Shown piece after piece: positions 1 through 8,205 of a stretch of 64,000 nucleotides of DNA (position 1 is its first letter; the number at the start of each line of letters is the position of its first letter). Both the position numbers and the translations under genes were made by a program. The stretch comes from Halobacillus litoralis (GTDB lineage: Bacteria > Bacillota > Bacilli > Bacillales > Halobacillaceae), in contig NZ_WMFA01000002.1 of NCBI RefSeq assembly GCF_009856445.1, forward strand, positions 186,001-250,000, given 5' to 3'. Below the pieces are notes generated by a model. That model saw only the letters and a list, made by a program, of their open reading frames with translations, was not told the DNA's origin and did no database searches.

Positions 1-234
1 TCTCCTTTACGTCAATTGTCGATGCTGCGAAGGATTCATGATCTTGTTCTTGAAGGCTCCCAGTTCATTATCTCCACCCATTCTCCTTTGTTGATGGCCT
101 ATCCTGATGCGAAAATCATGGAGTTAACCGAGAGAGGAATGGGCGAGACCTCACTTGAAGAGACCAACCACCACACGATAATGAAGCAGTTTTTTGACGA
201 CAAAGAACGGTTGCTGCATCATTTATTTCAATGA
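1..234 (+). CDS. AAA family ATPase, C-terminal end only
   Basis: This is the 3' end of a gene that begins before the window; 77 codons are visible and the frame is open to base 1. The tail contains an ISTHSPLL motif, which is the beta-strand plus switch histidine found after Walker B in ABC/SMC-like AAA ATPases (AAA_15/AAA_21 type). Walker A, the signature and Walker B lie outside the window, so substrate and partner cannot be told. A small membrane protein gene follows 14 bases downstream. Confidence 0.75.
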   Translation, partial: SPLRQLSMLRRIHDLVLEGSQFIISTHSPLLMAYPDAKIMELTERGMGETSLEETNHHTIMKQFFDDKERLLHHLFQ

Positions 235-248
235 AAGGGGAATGATTG

Positions 249-425
249 ATGGATTTAGCTTTGCTGTTTGGCGTTCTATTGACTTTGCTTCCGCTCGTGA
301 CGATAAAAAAAGTGAAAGAAGAAACATTCATGCAGCGAGTAATCCATATCGGGTGTCTTCTTGTAGGGATCCTGCTTCTCGTCGGATTTTCCATTCAGTT
401 TATGGCATACATGGATAATTTTTAA
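249..425 (+). CDS. small membrane protein, 58 aa
   Basis: A short ORF begins MDLALLFGVLLTLLPLV and is preceded by AAAGGGG eight bases before the ATG. It has two hydrophobic stretches, about residues 2-17 and 33-52, separated by a short basic loop (KKVKEE), so it is likely a two-pass inner membrane protein. It lies between the ATPase end and another small membrane protein on the same strand, probably one transcript. I do not recognise a family; the coding case rests on ribosome site, hydrophobic pattern and fit into the gap. Confidence 0.55.
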   Translation: MDLALLFGVLLTLLPLVTIKKVKEETFMQRVIHIGCLLVGILLLVGFSIQFMAYMDNF

Positions 426-439
426 GAAAGAAGAAGGGG

Positions 440-712
440 GTGAATGTGGTGAAAATACTTATCTCAAGCTTTATGCTTCTATCACTCTTTGCATCGATAA
501 CCTTTTTGGTACATAAGCGAAGGAAGACAGGCGTGAAGGGGTGGAAAACAGCTTTGACATCTATCTGCTTTTACGCCATTGCTTTAATAAACCTTGCTGC
601 CTACTGGTGGGATGGCCTGGGTATCCTCAGTTGGATGATTACGCTCTCCCTTCTTATGTTAGGTGCATATTTTACGAGATATATGGCTCTCCCTTCAGAA
701 CCGGCTTCATGA
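440..712 (+). CDS. small membrane protein, about 88-90 aa
   Basis: The protein has an N-terminal hydrophobic segment (about residues 5-23), a basic linker (HKRRKTGVKGWK) and two further hydrophobic segments (about 40-57 and 61-80), suggesting three membrane passes. The first possible start is GTG at 440, but the purine-rich AAGAAGGGGG at 431-440 overlaps it, so GTG at 446 or 449 is better spaced. It follows the 58-aa membrane protein by 14 bases. No family is recognised. Confidence 0.6.
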   Translation: MNVVKILISSFMLLSLFASITFLVHKRRKTGVKGWKTALTSICFYAIALINLAAYWWDGLGILSWMITLSLLMLGAYFTRYMALPSEPAS

Positions 713-754
713 TTATAATCAAACTTATTTATTGAGTTTGACAAGGAGGAAAAA

Positions 755-1105
755 ATGGAGGTTTACTCATTTAAAAAAGAAACCGGTAAAAAGATTACAA
801 AGTTCCAATCGGATTTCATCATGAGACGCATAACCAGGACGCAAAAAGTCGCGCATATCGGCGGCATGCATTTAGATGAACATGGGGTGATCGGTTACCA
901 CCAGGCTGTCGTTCCGCAGCTTTTGCTGGTGGTTGAAGGAGAAGGGGTAGTCAGGGGTGAAGCGGAAAAGTTTACGCCTGTGAAAACTGGTGACGCCGTT
1001 TATTGGGGAAAAAACGAATGGCATGAAACGAGAACGGACACAGGAATGACCGCCATTGTCATTGAAAGTGAAGAGTTGGACCTTTCTGCTTTAAAACCGT
1101 ACTAA
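755..1105 (+). CDS. cupin domain protein, 116 aa
   Basis: A single-domain cupin. The middle of the protein carries the beta-barrel pattern typical of the fold: GYHQAVVPQLLLVVEGEG, then GDAVYWGKNEWHETRTDTGM. A histidine in the first motif and another in the second (WHE) could bind a metal, but the first cupin motif is not the full HxH form. The ATG has AAGGAGG nine bases upstream. Function is unknown; cupins of this size are often small sensors, isomerases or dioxygenase-like proteins. Confidence 0.75.
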   Translation: MEVYSFKKETGKKITKFQSDFIMRRITRTQKVAHIGGMHLDEHGVIGYHQAVVPQLLLVVEGEGVVRGEAEKFTPVKTGDAVYWGKNEWHETRTDTGMTAIVIESEELDLSALKPY

Positions 1106-1151
1106 ATCTTGAAGTGGACCATAACATCTGAACCTATATAGGGGTGATCTT

Positions 1152-1337
1152 ATTCAAAGGTTTTTTAAGTCCTGGATTGGCTGGTTGGTAGGTGTTCTTG
1201 CAGGGATCTTCCTTATAAGCTTATGGGAGGGCAGAGAGATTGATTGGAGGCTTTTCATCGGTCTCGGTGCCGGCGGTCTCATTGGCACGTCAATAGGGTT
1301 GGGGATGAAAAGAGCGCTGGAAAAAGAGGAAAACTAA
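1152..1337 (+). CDS. small membrane protein with apparent ATT start, 61 aa
   Basis: The frame QRFFKSWIGWLVGVLAGIF continues through two hydrophobic glycine-rich segments (about residues 8-23 and 32-50) to a charged tail ending in EEN. No ATG, GTG or TTG precedes the first membrane segment. A strong site AGGGGTGATC (1140-1149) sits just before ATT at 1152 with SD spacing of about seven bases, so ATT is the best start. The next usable codon, TTG at residue 12, would cut the first membrane helix. Coding nature is inferred from the ribosome site and membrane pattern. Confidence 0.5.
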   Translation: MQRFFKSWIGWLVGVLAGIFLISLWEGREIDWRLFIGLGAGGLIGTSIGLGMKRALEKEEN

Positions 1338-1371
1338 TCCTGTACTTGAATATACATAGGAGGTCTTTATT

Positions 1372-1443
1372 TTGAAAAAGTTGATGGCGGGGTGGTTTTG
1401 TGTAGTATCCCACTTCCATATTTCATCAGCTTCTTTGAAATGA
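1372..1443 (+). CDS. 23-codon ORF behind strong RBS; possible frameshifted remnant
   Basis: TTG at 1372 follows AGGAGG with eight-base spacing and opens MKKLMAGWFCVVSHF, which stops after 23 codons. The +1 frame immediately past MKKLMAG reads a hydrophobic stretch (VLCSIPLPYFISFF) that looks more like a membrane helix. This suggests either a leader peptide ahead of the ABC transporter or a small membrane protein that has suffered a one-base indel near 1390. The sequence alone cannot decide. Confidence 0.3.
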   Translation: MKKLMAGWFCVVSHFHISSASLK

Positions 1444-1495
1444 TAGAAGGGATCACTGAAGTCTTTATAAAACGCGCAAGAAGGGAGCGGTCACC

Positions 1496-2407
1496 ATCGA
1501 ACACGTCATCCAGGTCGCCAACTTATCCAAGTCTTATGGAGCTACACAAGCGGTTAAGAATCTTTCTTTTTCGGTAAGAAAGGGAGAAATCTTTGGAATT
1601 ATTGGACCGAATGGAGCGGGTAAGACGACGACACTTGAAATTTTAGAGGGCATTCAGAAACCTACTTCAGGAGAAGTGGAGGTGTTGGGTCTGAACCCGG
1701 AGAAGCAGCTGCGTGAACTCAATCGAAGGATTGGGGTGCAGTTTCAGGCGACCTCCATCCAGAAGAAAATGAAGGTGAAAGAGGCGCTGGATTTGTTTTC
1801 AAGCTTTTACAAAGGAAGTACTCAAAAGGATACATTGATTGAGATGCTGGACCTTGGAGAAAAGCTTAATGTCCACTTCGAAGATCTCTCTGGTGGCTGG
1901 AAGCAGCGGGTCACCCTTGCTCTGGCAACGCTCCACCAGCCTGAGCTGTTGTTTCTGGATGAACCGAGCATGGGGCTTGACCCTCATGCAAGGCGTGAAA
2001 TGTGGGGGATGATTCGTACCTTGCGGGATAAAGGGAGCACGGTTGTTGTAACCACGCATTACATGGAGGAAGCGGAAAAACTGTGTGATCGTGTCGCCAT
2101 GATTTACAGCGGGGAGCTCAAAGCCTTGAACAACCCTGATGCTCTTCTTGACGATGTGGCGACCCATTATATCGGTTTTGAAAGTGAACGGATGTCCTAT
2201 GAATACTTGTTGACATTAGGCGAAGTGGTTCGGGTGGAGCATGAGGGCAGCGACTTCAAAGTGTTCAGTGAGGACCTCCAACAAACGGCCTATCAAATTT
2301 TCACTTATTGTCACGAGGAAGACATAGCATTAAAAAATTTTAAGTTTGATCGAGGGTCTCTAGATGATCTGTTCGTGCAATATTTAGAAAAGGAGAAAAC
2401 AGGATGA
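1496..2407 (+). CDS. ABC transporter ATP-binding protein, ATC start, 303 aa
   Basis: Nucleotide-binding subunit of an ABC-2 exporter. Walker A is GPNGAGKTT (about residues 37-45), the signature is LSGGW (131-135), Walker B is LLFLDEP (151-157) and the switch histidine is in TTHYMEEAE (about 188). The conserved N-terminal strand is present upstream of every ATG/GTG/TTG: the first canonical in-frame start is GTG at 1676, past Walker A. The reading frame opens after a TGA at 1457, and the only placement matching the family start is ATC at 1496, eight bases after AAGGGAG. The permease follows with a four-base ATGA overlap, so the two are translationally coupled. Confidence 0.88.
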   Translation: MEHVIQVANLSKSYGATQAVKNLSFSVRKGEIFGIIGPNGAGKTTTLEILEGIQKPTSGEVEVLGLNPEKQLRELNRRIGVQFQATSIQKKMKVKEALDLFSSFYKGSTQKDTLIEMLDLGEKLNVHFEDLSGGWKQRVTLALATLHQPELLFLDEPSMGLDPHARREMWGMIRTLRDKGSTVVVTTHYMEEAEKLCDRVAMIYSGELKALNNPDALLDDVATHYIGFESERMSYEYLLTLGEVVRVEHEGSDFKVFSEDLQQTAYQIFTYCHEEDIALKNFKFDRGSLDDLFVQYLEKEKTG

Positions 2408-3144
2408 ATACGGTAGTGAAATTAGCAAACTTGGAAACTAAAATGTTTTTCCGTGATCGTCTCAGTGTTTTCTGGACGTTCCTCTTTCCTGTTGTGATGA
2501 TCTGGTTGTTCGGCTCGATGTTCAGTGGTGACATGGCCGGTCCATTTACATTCGCTGAAGTTTTCATCCCGTCCTGGATCGGTGTCAATATAGTCACGAC
2601 CTCGTTTTTCACGTTAGGAACGGTTCTCGCTGGCTATAGAGAAACAGGTGTCCTGCGCAGGTATCAATCGACGCCGCTCCAACCATGGAAGATTCTCGCA
2701 GCCCATACGATCCAGGGGACAGTGATCTTCATCATATCCGCCCTCCTGCTTATGGTTTTCGGGATGGTCATGTACGACCTTCAGCCCCCGGTGTATATCG
2801 GAAGTACACTTCTTGCTTTATTGATCAGCATCCTTGCTTTTTTCCCGTTCGCGTTATTTGTTACGTCACTGGCTAAAAATACACAGTCGGCAGCGGCCAT
2901 CAGCTCGCTTTTTTTGAACCTGATGCTTTTTCTCTCGGGGGCTACGTTTCCTTTGGAGATGATGCCGACGATTCTTCAGTACGTAGCGAAGGTTTTACCG
3001 TTGTACTATGTCATTCAATTGCTCCGCGGCACTTGGAATGAAGCTCCTATTTCAGACTATGGCCTGGAAGTAGGTATTTTGCTGGGAATTGCGGTTGCTT
3101 CCATTGTGCTTGCTTCCCGTTATTTTAAATGGAGTGAAAAATAG
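2404..3144 (+). CDS. ABC-2 type permease, 246 aa
   Basis: Membrane subunit partnering the preceding ATPase. It has six hydrophobic segments in the ABC-2 layout: one near residues 20-38, then about 52-70, 98-120, 130-152, 160-180 and 218-238. The loop after the second helix carries YRETGVLRRYQSTPLQPW, the conserved cytosolic coupling region of this family (YhgE/NatB/drug exporters). The start overlaps the ATPase stop. Likely exports a lipid, drug or peptide; the substrate is not visible. Confidence 0.88.
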   Translation: MNTVVKLANLETKMFFRDRLSVFWTFLFPVVMIWLFGSMFSGDMAGPFTFAEVFIPSWIGVNIVTTSFFTLGTVLAGYRETGVLRRYQSTPLQPWKILAAHTIQGTVIFIISALLLMVFGMVMYDLQPPVYIGSTLLALLISILAFFPFALFVTSLAKNTQSAAAISSLFLNLMLFLSGATFPLEMMPTILQYVAKVLPLYYVIQLLRGTWNEAPISDYGLEVGILLGIAVASIVLASRYFKWSEK

Positions 3145-3180
3145 AAGATAGGAAAGCTTAGTGGTGATAAAGGAAGAGGG

Positions 3181-3747
3181 GTGGACGTGATTAAACTTGT
3201 TTTATTATTCGGCCCTCAAGCTGTCGGTAAAATGACAGTCGGGCAGGAATTAGAAGAAATAACGGGGTTGAAGCTTCTTCACAATCACATGACCATTGAA
3301 CTGCTTCAGCCTTTTTTTGGTTTCACTGATGAGATGTGGCGTTTGTCTCAAATGTTCAGAGAAGAAATCTTCCGTACTTATGCAAAAAGTGATGAATATG
3401 GAATGATCTTTACGTTTATATGGGCATTTAATAAGCGGGAAGATTGGGCGTTTGTCGAAACGATCGTTGATATCTTCGAAAGGCAAGGTGGAGATGTTTA
3501 TTTCGTAGAACTGGAGGCAGATTCGGATGAAAGAATCAGGAGGAATCGTACGCCCAACAGACTTGATCATAAACCTTCCAAAAGAGATGTAGAAGAATCG
3601 GAGAAAAGGATGATTGCTTCGATGGACCACTTGCGGATGAATACCGAAGATGGTGAAATAACAGAGGAGAACTACATCAAGATCGCGAATACAGAACTTG
3701 AACCGAGAGTTGTTGCAAAGAAAATCCAAGAAACGTTTGGTCTGTAG
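3181..3747 (+). CDS. P-loop kinase-like ATPase, about 186-188 aa
   Basis: A small nucleotide-binding protein with a Walker A loop GPQAVGKMT starting about residue 11, like shikimate/gluconate-kinase-type P-loop proteins. A C-terminal half rich in charged residues contains a lid-like stretch RNRTPNRLDHKPSKRD. GTG at 3181 sits directly on AGGAAGAGGG, so GTG at 3187 (VIKLVLLFGPQ) has better spacing. It is separated from the ABC genes by 36 bases. Substrate unknown. Confidence 0.75.
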   Translation: MDVIKLVLLFGPQAVGKMTVGQELEEITGLKLLHNHMTIELLQPFFGFTDEMWRLSQMFREEIFRTYAKSDEYGMIFTFIWAFNKREDWAFVETIVDIFERQGGDVYFVELEADSDERIRRNRTPNRLDHKPSKRDVEESEKRMIASMDHLRMNTEDGEITEENYIKIANTELEPRVVAKKIQETFGL

Positions 3748-3765
3748 AAGATGGAGGATGGGTTT

Positions 3766-4002
3766 GTGAAGAAGATGGTTTTGTTTTTGTTTGGCCATCC
3801 TTATAGGGAATCGAAGCTTTTGACTTTATATTATTGGGTGGCTGTTTCAATGTACATAATCGCTGTTGCTTTATTGTTAATCACCGCTATTTTGACAGGG
3901 GATATAGGATTTTGGATGAGTTTCATTATGAATATCGTTGGATTTCCGATCATATTTCGAGTTGTTTACGGACTGGTTACCCGTGTGAATCAAATGATAT
4001 GA
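3766..4002 (+). CDS. small membrane protein, 78 aa
   Basis: Two to three hydrophobic segments (about residues 22-45 and 50-70) after a short basic N-terminus. An upstream ATG at 3751 overlaps the end of the kinase-like gene and contains the GGAGG that would serve GTG at 3766, so I place the start at 3766 (VKKMVLFLFGHPY). It is the last gene before a bidirectional terminator. No family recognised. Confidence 0.55.
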   Translation: MKKMVLFLFGHPYRESKLLTLYYWVAVSMYIIAVALLLITAILTGDIGFWMSFIMNIVGFPIIFRVVYGLVTRVNQMI

Positions 4003-4012
4003 AAGTCATGAA

Positions 4013-4045
4013 AAAAGCAGCAGCTGGGAGACAGCTGCTGCTTTT
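4013..4045. terminator. bidirectional rho-independent terminator
   Basis: A perfect 14-bp inverted repeat (arms 4013-4026 and 4032-4045, core GCAGCAGCTG) with a five-base loop and A-run/T-run flanks. It lies between the plus-strand gene ending at 4002 and the minus-strand ktrA ending at 4047 and can serve both. Confidence 0.9.
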
Positions 4046-4046
4046 A

Positions 4047-4712
4047 TTAATCTTCGACGACGAGGTTTTTTTCAAAGCGGTTGACGTCTTTATCGGCTCC
4101 GATGACAATCAGAATGTCGCTTGCATTCACTTGTTCGGTGGCCATCGGGGAAACGATGACATCTTTTCCTCGTTTGATGGCTACGATGTTACACCCGTAC
4201 TGGGCGCGGATATCCAAATCGATCAGCGTCTTTCCACTCATTTTTCTTCCTGCTTTCACCTCAACGACGCTGTGATCATCGGAAAGCTCAATATAATCAA
4301 GGATATTATCGGAGATGATGTGATGAGCGATACGTTTTCCCATATCTCGTTCCGGGTGCACGACTTGATCGGCCCCGATTTTGTTCAGTATTTTCTCATG
4401 ATAATCGTTTTGTGCTTTGACGGTGATCATGCGTATGCCCATCTCTTTTAAGATCAAGGTCGTCAGCATGCTTGCCTGGATGTTATCTCCGATTGCTACG
4501 ATGACGTGATCAATATTTCTGAATCCTAACTCTTTGAGTACGAGCTCATCGGTAGAATCAGCCATGACAGCATGAGAAACGATGTCCCGGTACTCATTGA
4601 CCTTGTTTTCATCAAGGTCCAAAGCCAGGACTTCCATGCCTTCCCGGCTGAGCTCTCTGCAAATGCTCCCACCAAAACGGCCGAGTCCTACAACAGCAAA
4701 TGTTTTCTTCAT
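4047..4712 (-). CDS. ktrA: KtrA/KtrC potassium channel gating protein, 221 aa
   Basis: Cytosolic RCK subunit of a Ktr potassium uptake system. The N-terminal RCK_N Rossmann domain has the GLGRFGG nucleotide loop at residues 9-15 and the acidic end of the second strand (ALDLDE) that binds the ribose of NAD(H)/ATP. The C-terminal RCK_C domain (about 135-215) ends with the usual LIVIGADKDV pattern. In this family the octameric ring opens the KtrB channel and binds nucleotides, with c-di-AMP at the C domain. It is just downstream of ktrB on the same strand, 16 bases apart. KtrC is an equally good name. Confidence 0.92.
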   Translation of the reverse strand: MKKTFAVVGLGRFGGSICRELSREGMEVLALDLDENKVNEYRDIVSHAVMADSTDELVLKELGFRNIDHVIVAIGDNIQASMLTTLILKEMGIRMITVKAQNDYHEKILNKIGADQVVHPERDMGKRIAHHIISDNILDYIELSDDHSVVEVKAGRKMSGKTLIDLDIRAQYGCNIVAIKRGKDVIVSPMATEQVNASDILIVIGADKDVNRFEKNLVVED

Positions 4713-4728
4713 CGTTGGTTTCCTCCTG

Positions 4729-6096
4729 TTAGCCGATAATCATCGGTTCTTTCGGGTAATGATATTTGTCTTTGATGCCTTTCCCTCTAATGATGAACAA
4801 GAAGGAGAAGATGCCGATCCTTCCGATAAACATGAGGGTGATGATAATGATTTTTCCGGATGTATGGAAGTCAGGAGTGATTCCCATCGACAGCCCGGTT
4901 GTACCAAATGCGGAACACGCTTCAAATAAGATCTGCATCAAAGAAAACTGCGGTTCGAAATAATTCAATAGTATAACGGCAATGCCTGTAATGGCAATCG
5001 CTGTATTAATGACGATGAACGAACGGAAGATATCATCCGGATCGATTTCACGTCTGAATACACGGACATGGCTTTTTCCACGGGCATAAGCGATGACTGT
5101 TAATACACTAATGGCGAAGGTCGTTGTCCGAATTCCTCCTCCTACACTACTCGGAGAAGCACCAATGAACATGAGAATGCAGATGACCAGCAAGGTCGGT
5201 GCACTGAATTCTGCTACATCCATGGTTGCGAGTCCTCCGTTCCTTGTGGTCACGGATTGGAAGAGGGAATAAAAGAGGGCTTCGTGCCAGGATTTGTCTG
5301 CAAAGAAATGGTTTCGGTCCAATAGGTAGATCAGAACCGTACCTACGACCACGAGCACTCCGAATGTGGCGGATGTCAATTTTGCAAACAGGGAAAAGTG
5401 AATGACGTCCTTCTGCTTATGGGTCAGGTAGTCTTTGATCTCAATGAGCACAGGGAAACCGATGGCTCCAAGTGTCAATAAAAGCATATTGATGAATTGA
5501 ACAAAATAATCATTTTCAAACATTACAAGCGACACACCCGTAATGTCAAAGCCTGCATTCGTCGTCGCACTGACAGATGCAAACATTCCTTGAACAATCG
5601 CTTCTCCTGTTGTTGGAAAGTATTGGGTGAAGTACGTGCTTAAAATGATCGCACCTACGGTTTCAATCAGTAGAACAATCAATAAAATCTGTTTAATCAA
5701 CTTGACCATTCCTGCAAATGTCGAGCGGTTCTGGTCGGTTTTTATTAGTTGTCTTCTCTTTAAGCCGATTTTCTTTCCAAGCATCAGCCAGATGAATGTT
5801 CCCAGCGTCATGACACCGATACCACCGAACTGGAGGATGAACATCAAAACAAAGTATCCCGCAGTGTTGAACGTATCCATCGTAGATACAACGGTCAATC
5901 CAGTTACACTCACGGCACTGACGGCAGTGAAAAGAGCGTCAATAAAGCTTAAACTTACGCCTTCCTTATGTAAAAACGGCAGGCTTACGAGAATGGTGGA
6001 AACAATGACGGCAGAAGCGTAGAACAATACGATTACCTGAAAAGGAGTTAGACGGTCAAAGTATTGATTGAATCTTGTTTTTAGGTTATTGAACAT
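4729..6096 (-). CDS. ktrB: KtrB/TrkH-family potassium channel subunit, 455 aa
   Basis: Membrane subunit of Ktr-type sodium-dependent potassium uptake. Four M1-P-M2 repeats are visible, with selectivity-filter glycines in SVTGLTV, TNAGFDI, TRNGGLAT and GTTGLSMG. The C-terminal YHYPKEPMIIG tail is short, typical of KtrB/KtrD. It is first of a two-gene operon with the RCK subunit. Potassium uptake is the first response to osmotic upshift and fits a salt-tolerant host. Upstream sequence is AT-rich with no recognised riboswitch. Confidence 0.93.
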   Translation of the reverse strand: MFNNLKTRFNQYFDRLTPFQVIVLFYASAVIVSTILVSLPFLHKEGVSLSFIDALFTAVSAVSVTGLTVVSTMDTFNTAGYFVLMFILQFGGIGVMTLGTFIWLMLGKKIGLKRRQLIKTDQNRSTFAGMVKLIKQILLIVLLIETVGAIILSTYFTQYFPTTGEAIVQGMFASVSATTNAGFDITGVSLVMFENDYFVQFINMLLLTLGAIGFPVLIEIKDYLTHKQKDVIHFSLFAKLTSATFGVLVVVGTVLIYLLDRNHFFADKSWHEALFYSLFQSVTTRNGGLATMDVAEFSAPTLLVICILMFIGASPSSVGGGIRTTTFAISVLTVIAYARGKSHVRVFRREIDPDDIFRSFIVINTAIAITGIAVILLNYFEPQFSLMQILFEACSAFGTTGLSMGITPDFHTSGKIIIITLMFIGRIGIFSFLFIIRGKGIKDKYHYPKEPMIIG

Positions 6097-6263
6097 AAAG
6101 AAGCTCCTTCAGGGACAGATATCAAGGTATATATGGATTTTATATGTTCTCTATTATTTTTACAACTCCCTTTATCATTAGCGGGTGTGGGTTAAATTTA
6201 CAGAAAATAAAGAAAGTGGGATAATGACTGGAGTAGGTCAAGAAGGCGGAAAGAAGGTGAAAC

Positions 6264-6872
6264 ATGAATAGGCTCTTACTATTGATCGGCTTGTGCATCC
6301 TAACCGGCTGTGCAATGGCTGAGGGAACAGATCCCTTCATAAAGGCGAATCCTGACTCAGAATATGAAACCACTTACAAAGAATTAGGAATTGGTCAAAT
6401 TCATGATTTTCATTTCACCCTGCCAAACGCAGATGAACGATGGGTGAGAGTTTGGATGGAAGGGTATAAAAATGGTGAAAAAATAAACGAACCATTAGCC
6501 GAGCTTTCCTATGGACAAAGTCCCGGGCAGGACGAAGAAGGGCACTTAGGAATTGGAATCATTAGAGGCGGAGGAGATGGAGCGATGCTGCACGTATATG
6601 CTCCAGGTGTTTCCTTGATACCCAGGGAGAGTCCCCTTCCGCTGAATGAAACGGGCATCAGTACGTGGGAGCACGCGGTTGATGAAGAAGGTGTCAATCT
6701 TGTATTAGGCGAAGAAGTCTTATTGGGTGCTTACCGTCAGTCTACATCCGGGTCGATACAAACGTTTGATTTGCAGGATAACGAACAGGTCAAGCAGATG
6801 ATTCATGATGATACAGTGGTCCTTTTACTGAAAATGAAAGTAGGAACTTCCGAAGAGCAGATGAAAGAGTAA
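6264..6872 (+). CDS. lipoprotein of unknown function, 202 aa
   Basis: The N-terminus MNRLLLLIGLCILTGC ends in a lipobox (LTGC, Cys16), so the mature protein is lipid-anchored outside the membrane. The rest is soluble and acidic, with no domain I recognise. It has a good AAGAAGGTG ribosome site. The gene stands alone, convergent with the sigma-factor gene that ends 16 bases downstream. Confidence 0.75.
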   Translation: MNRLLLLIGLCILTGCAMAEGTDPFIKANPDSEYETTYKELGIGQIHDFHFTLPNADERWVRVWMEGYKNGEKINEPLAELSYGQSPGQDEEGHLGIGIIRGGGDGAMLHVYAPGVSLIPRESPLPLNETGISTWEHAVDEEGVNLVLGEEVLLGAYRQSTSGSIQTFDLQDNEQVKQMIHDDTVVLLLKMKVGTSEEQMKE

Positions 6873-6887
6873 GGGTCCCTACTTGAT

Positions 6888-7520
6888 TTATGATTTTGCA
6901 ATCTCTAAGAGATTTCCTGAAGGGTCCACCACATAGAAGGCTTTTTGGTCGGCGTTCAGTCTATAATTTCCGGACTCTAATAAACGATAATAGTAAAAGA
7001 TCTTTTCAGGATGCTGGGCTTTCAGAGCATGGGCAAACTTTTGGATGGCAGGACCTGCAGCGCGGATTTCTGTTTTTAATGGGTCCATGCGAGTTAATTG
7101 TTTCCTCGTACGGTGAAGGGTTGTTTTCACTGAAGCATTACTGATTCGAAGCATGGTTGAGATTTCTTTTGATGAATAGTGGAAGACATCTTTTAGAGTC
7201 AGGAGCATGGCCTGTTTGAGAGGTAAAGCTGTCAGTAGAAGTTCGATAAGGCTCTCGTACTCAACAAAATCTTCCTGTGGCTGGTGGATCAATTCATCAA
7301 AAGGAAAGGATGGCTTACTCTTTCTTTTTTCATCAATCCATAAATGCTTGGCTGTCGTCTTTACATATGAAAAAGAGTGGTCAGGAACAGCGTCAGCCTC
7401 TTGCTTTTGATAGAGTTTTAACACGGTTTCCTGAACGAGGTCTTCCGCATGATGGGGGTCTTTCGTAACAACAAGGCAGTACTTATATAACTTGGTAACT
7501 AGATTTTTATCAATGTTCAT
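6888..7520 (-). CDS. ECF-type sigma-70 factor with C-terminal extension, 210 aa
   Basis: Region 2 (about residues 5-65) contains HHAEDLVQETVLKLY and the -10 recognition helix; region 4 (about 100-155) ends with SSKEISTMLRISNASVKTTLHRTRKQL, a helix-turn-helix. Beyond region 4 lie about 55 extra residues ending FYVVDPSGNLLEIAK. No anti-sigma gene is adjacent, so the tail may do the regulation, as in ECF groups carrying C-terminal domains. AAGGGAG precedes the ATG. The gene is divergent from a VOC-family gene with a 77-base shared promoter region. Confidence 0.85.
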   Translation of the reverse strand: MNIDKNLVTKLYKYCLVVTKDPHHAEDLVQETVLKLYQKQEADAVPDHSFSYVKTTAKHLWIDEKRKSKPSFPFDELIHQPQEDFVEYESLIELLLTALPLKQAMLLTLKDVFHYSSKEISTMLRISNASVKTTLHRTRKQLTRMDPLKTEIRAAGPAIQKFAHALKAQHPEKIFYYYRLLESGNYRLNADQKAFYVVDPSGNLLEIAKS

Positions 7521-7597
7521 AAAAAAGTTGCTCCCTTATGTAACTTTTTGTCTCTCAGAATCGTTAGAGTGTTGAATGAAAAATAGGAGGGGTTCGC

Positions 7598-8011
7598 ATG
7601 TTTCAAGTTGGTAGTGTATTCGTCCCCGTGACGAATCTTAAGAAATCGAAAAGATGGTATGAAGAACATTTGGATGTACGGGAAATAGACAGTTGGGAGG
7701 GAGGCGCCGGATTTTTCTTTCCTTATGGATCCGCCCAGCTTGGTCTTATTGAGGTGTCTGAACCTCAGCCTACGGAATTCATTATAGAAAAGAACCAAAG
7801 GAATGTCTATTTCAACTTTGTCGTAGCTGATATAGATGCTGCATATAAAAGATTGAATGATTCCGGGGTTGAGACGACAGATATTCACGAATTTGGGGGA
7901 ATGAAGCACTTCGACTTCTTCGACCCGGATCAAAATGCATTCAGTGTGGTTGATGAGGATTTGAATTCACCTTTTCACAAAGAGAATGTTAGGAAAATGC
8001 AGCAAAAATGA
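7598..8011 (+). CDS. VOC (glyoxalase/bleomycin-resistance) family protein, 137 aa
   Basis: One complete VOC domain made of two beta-alpha-beta-beta-beta modules: GSVFVPVTNLKKSKRWYEEHL opens the first and NVYFNFVVADIDAAYKRL the second, closing with FDFFDPDQNAFSVVDE. The usual metal ligands (His or Glu at strand ends) are only partly present, so a metal-free binding or enzymatic role is possible. RBS AGGAGG. It is divergently transcribed from the ECF sigma factor and could be its target. Confidence 0.8.
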   Translation: MFQVGSVFVPVTNLKKSKRWYEEHLDVREIDSWEGGAGFFFPYGSAQLGLIEVSEPQPTEFIIEKNQRNVYFNFVVADIDAAYKRLNDSGVETTDIHEFGGMKHFDFFDPDQNAFSVVDEDLNSPFHKENVRKMQQK

Positions 8012-8046
8012 GTATTTGAGATACTAAACCGGAAGGGACTTGTGGG

Positions 8047-8078
8047 ACGTCTAGAGCTATCTTACTCTAGACGTTTTA
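8047..8078 (+). terminator. terminator after VOC gene
   Basis: A perfect 10-bp inverted repeat ACGTCTAGAG (8047-8056) with CTCTAGACGT (8065-8074), eight-base loop and a short T-run after it. Confidence 0.7.
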
Positions 8079-8205
8079 CTTTGATCGTTTAGGTGATCCG
8101 TTCTATCTTCGATGTTTATCCTTATAGCTGCATGATAAAAATCCTTCTCTCTATGAAACATGTGAACGATTTGTTCGTATAAACAGATAAAGGGAGTGTT
8201 AACAA

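Noticed and set aside
1392-1577. 61-codon ORF as an intact gene
   Set aside because: Its second half is the out-of-frame start of the ABC ATPase; only the first third looks membrane-like, so at most it is part of a frameshifted remnant.
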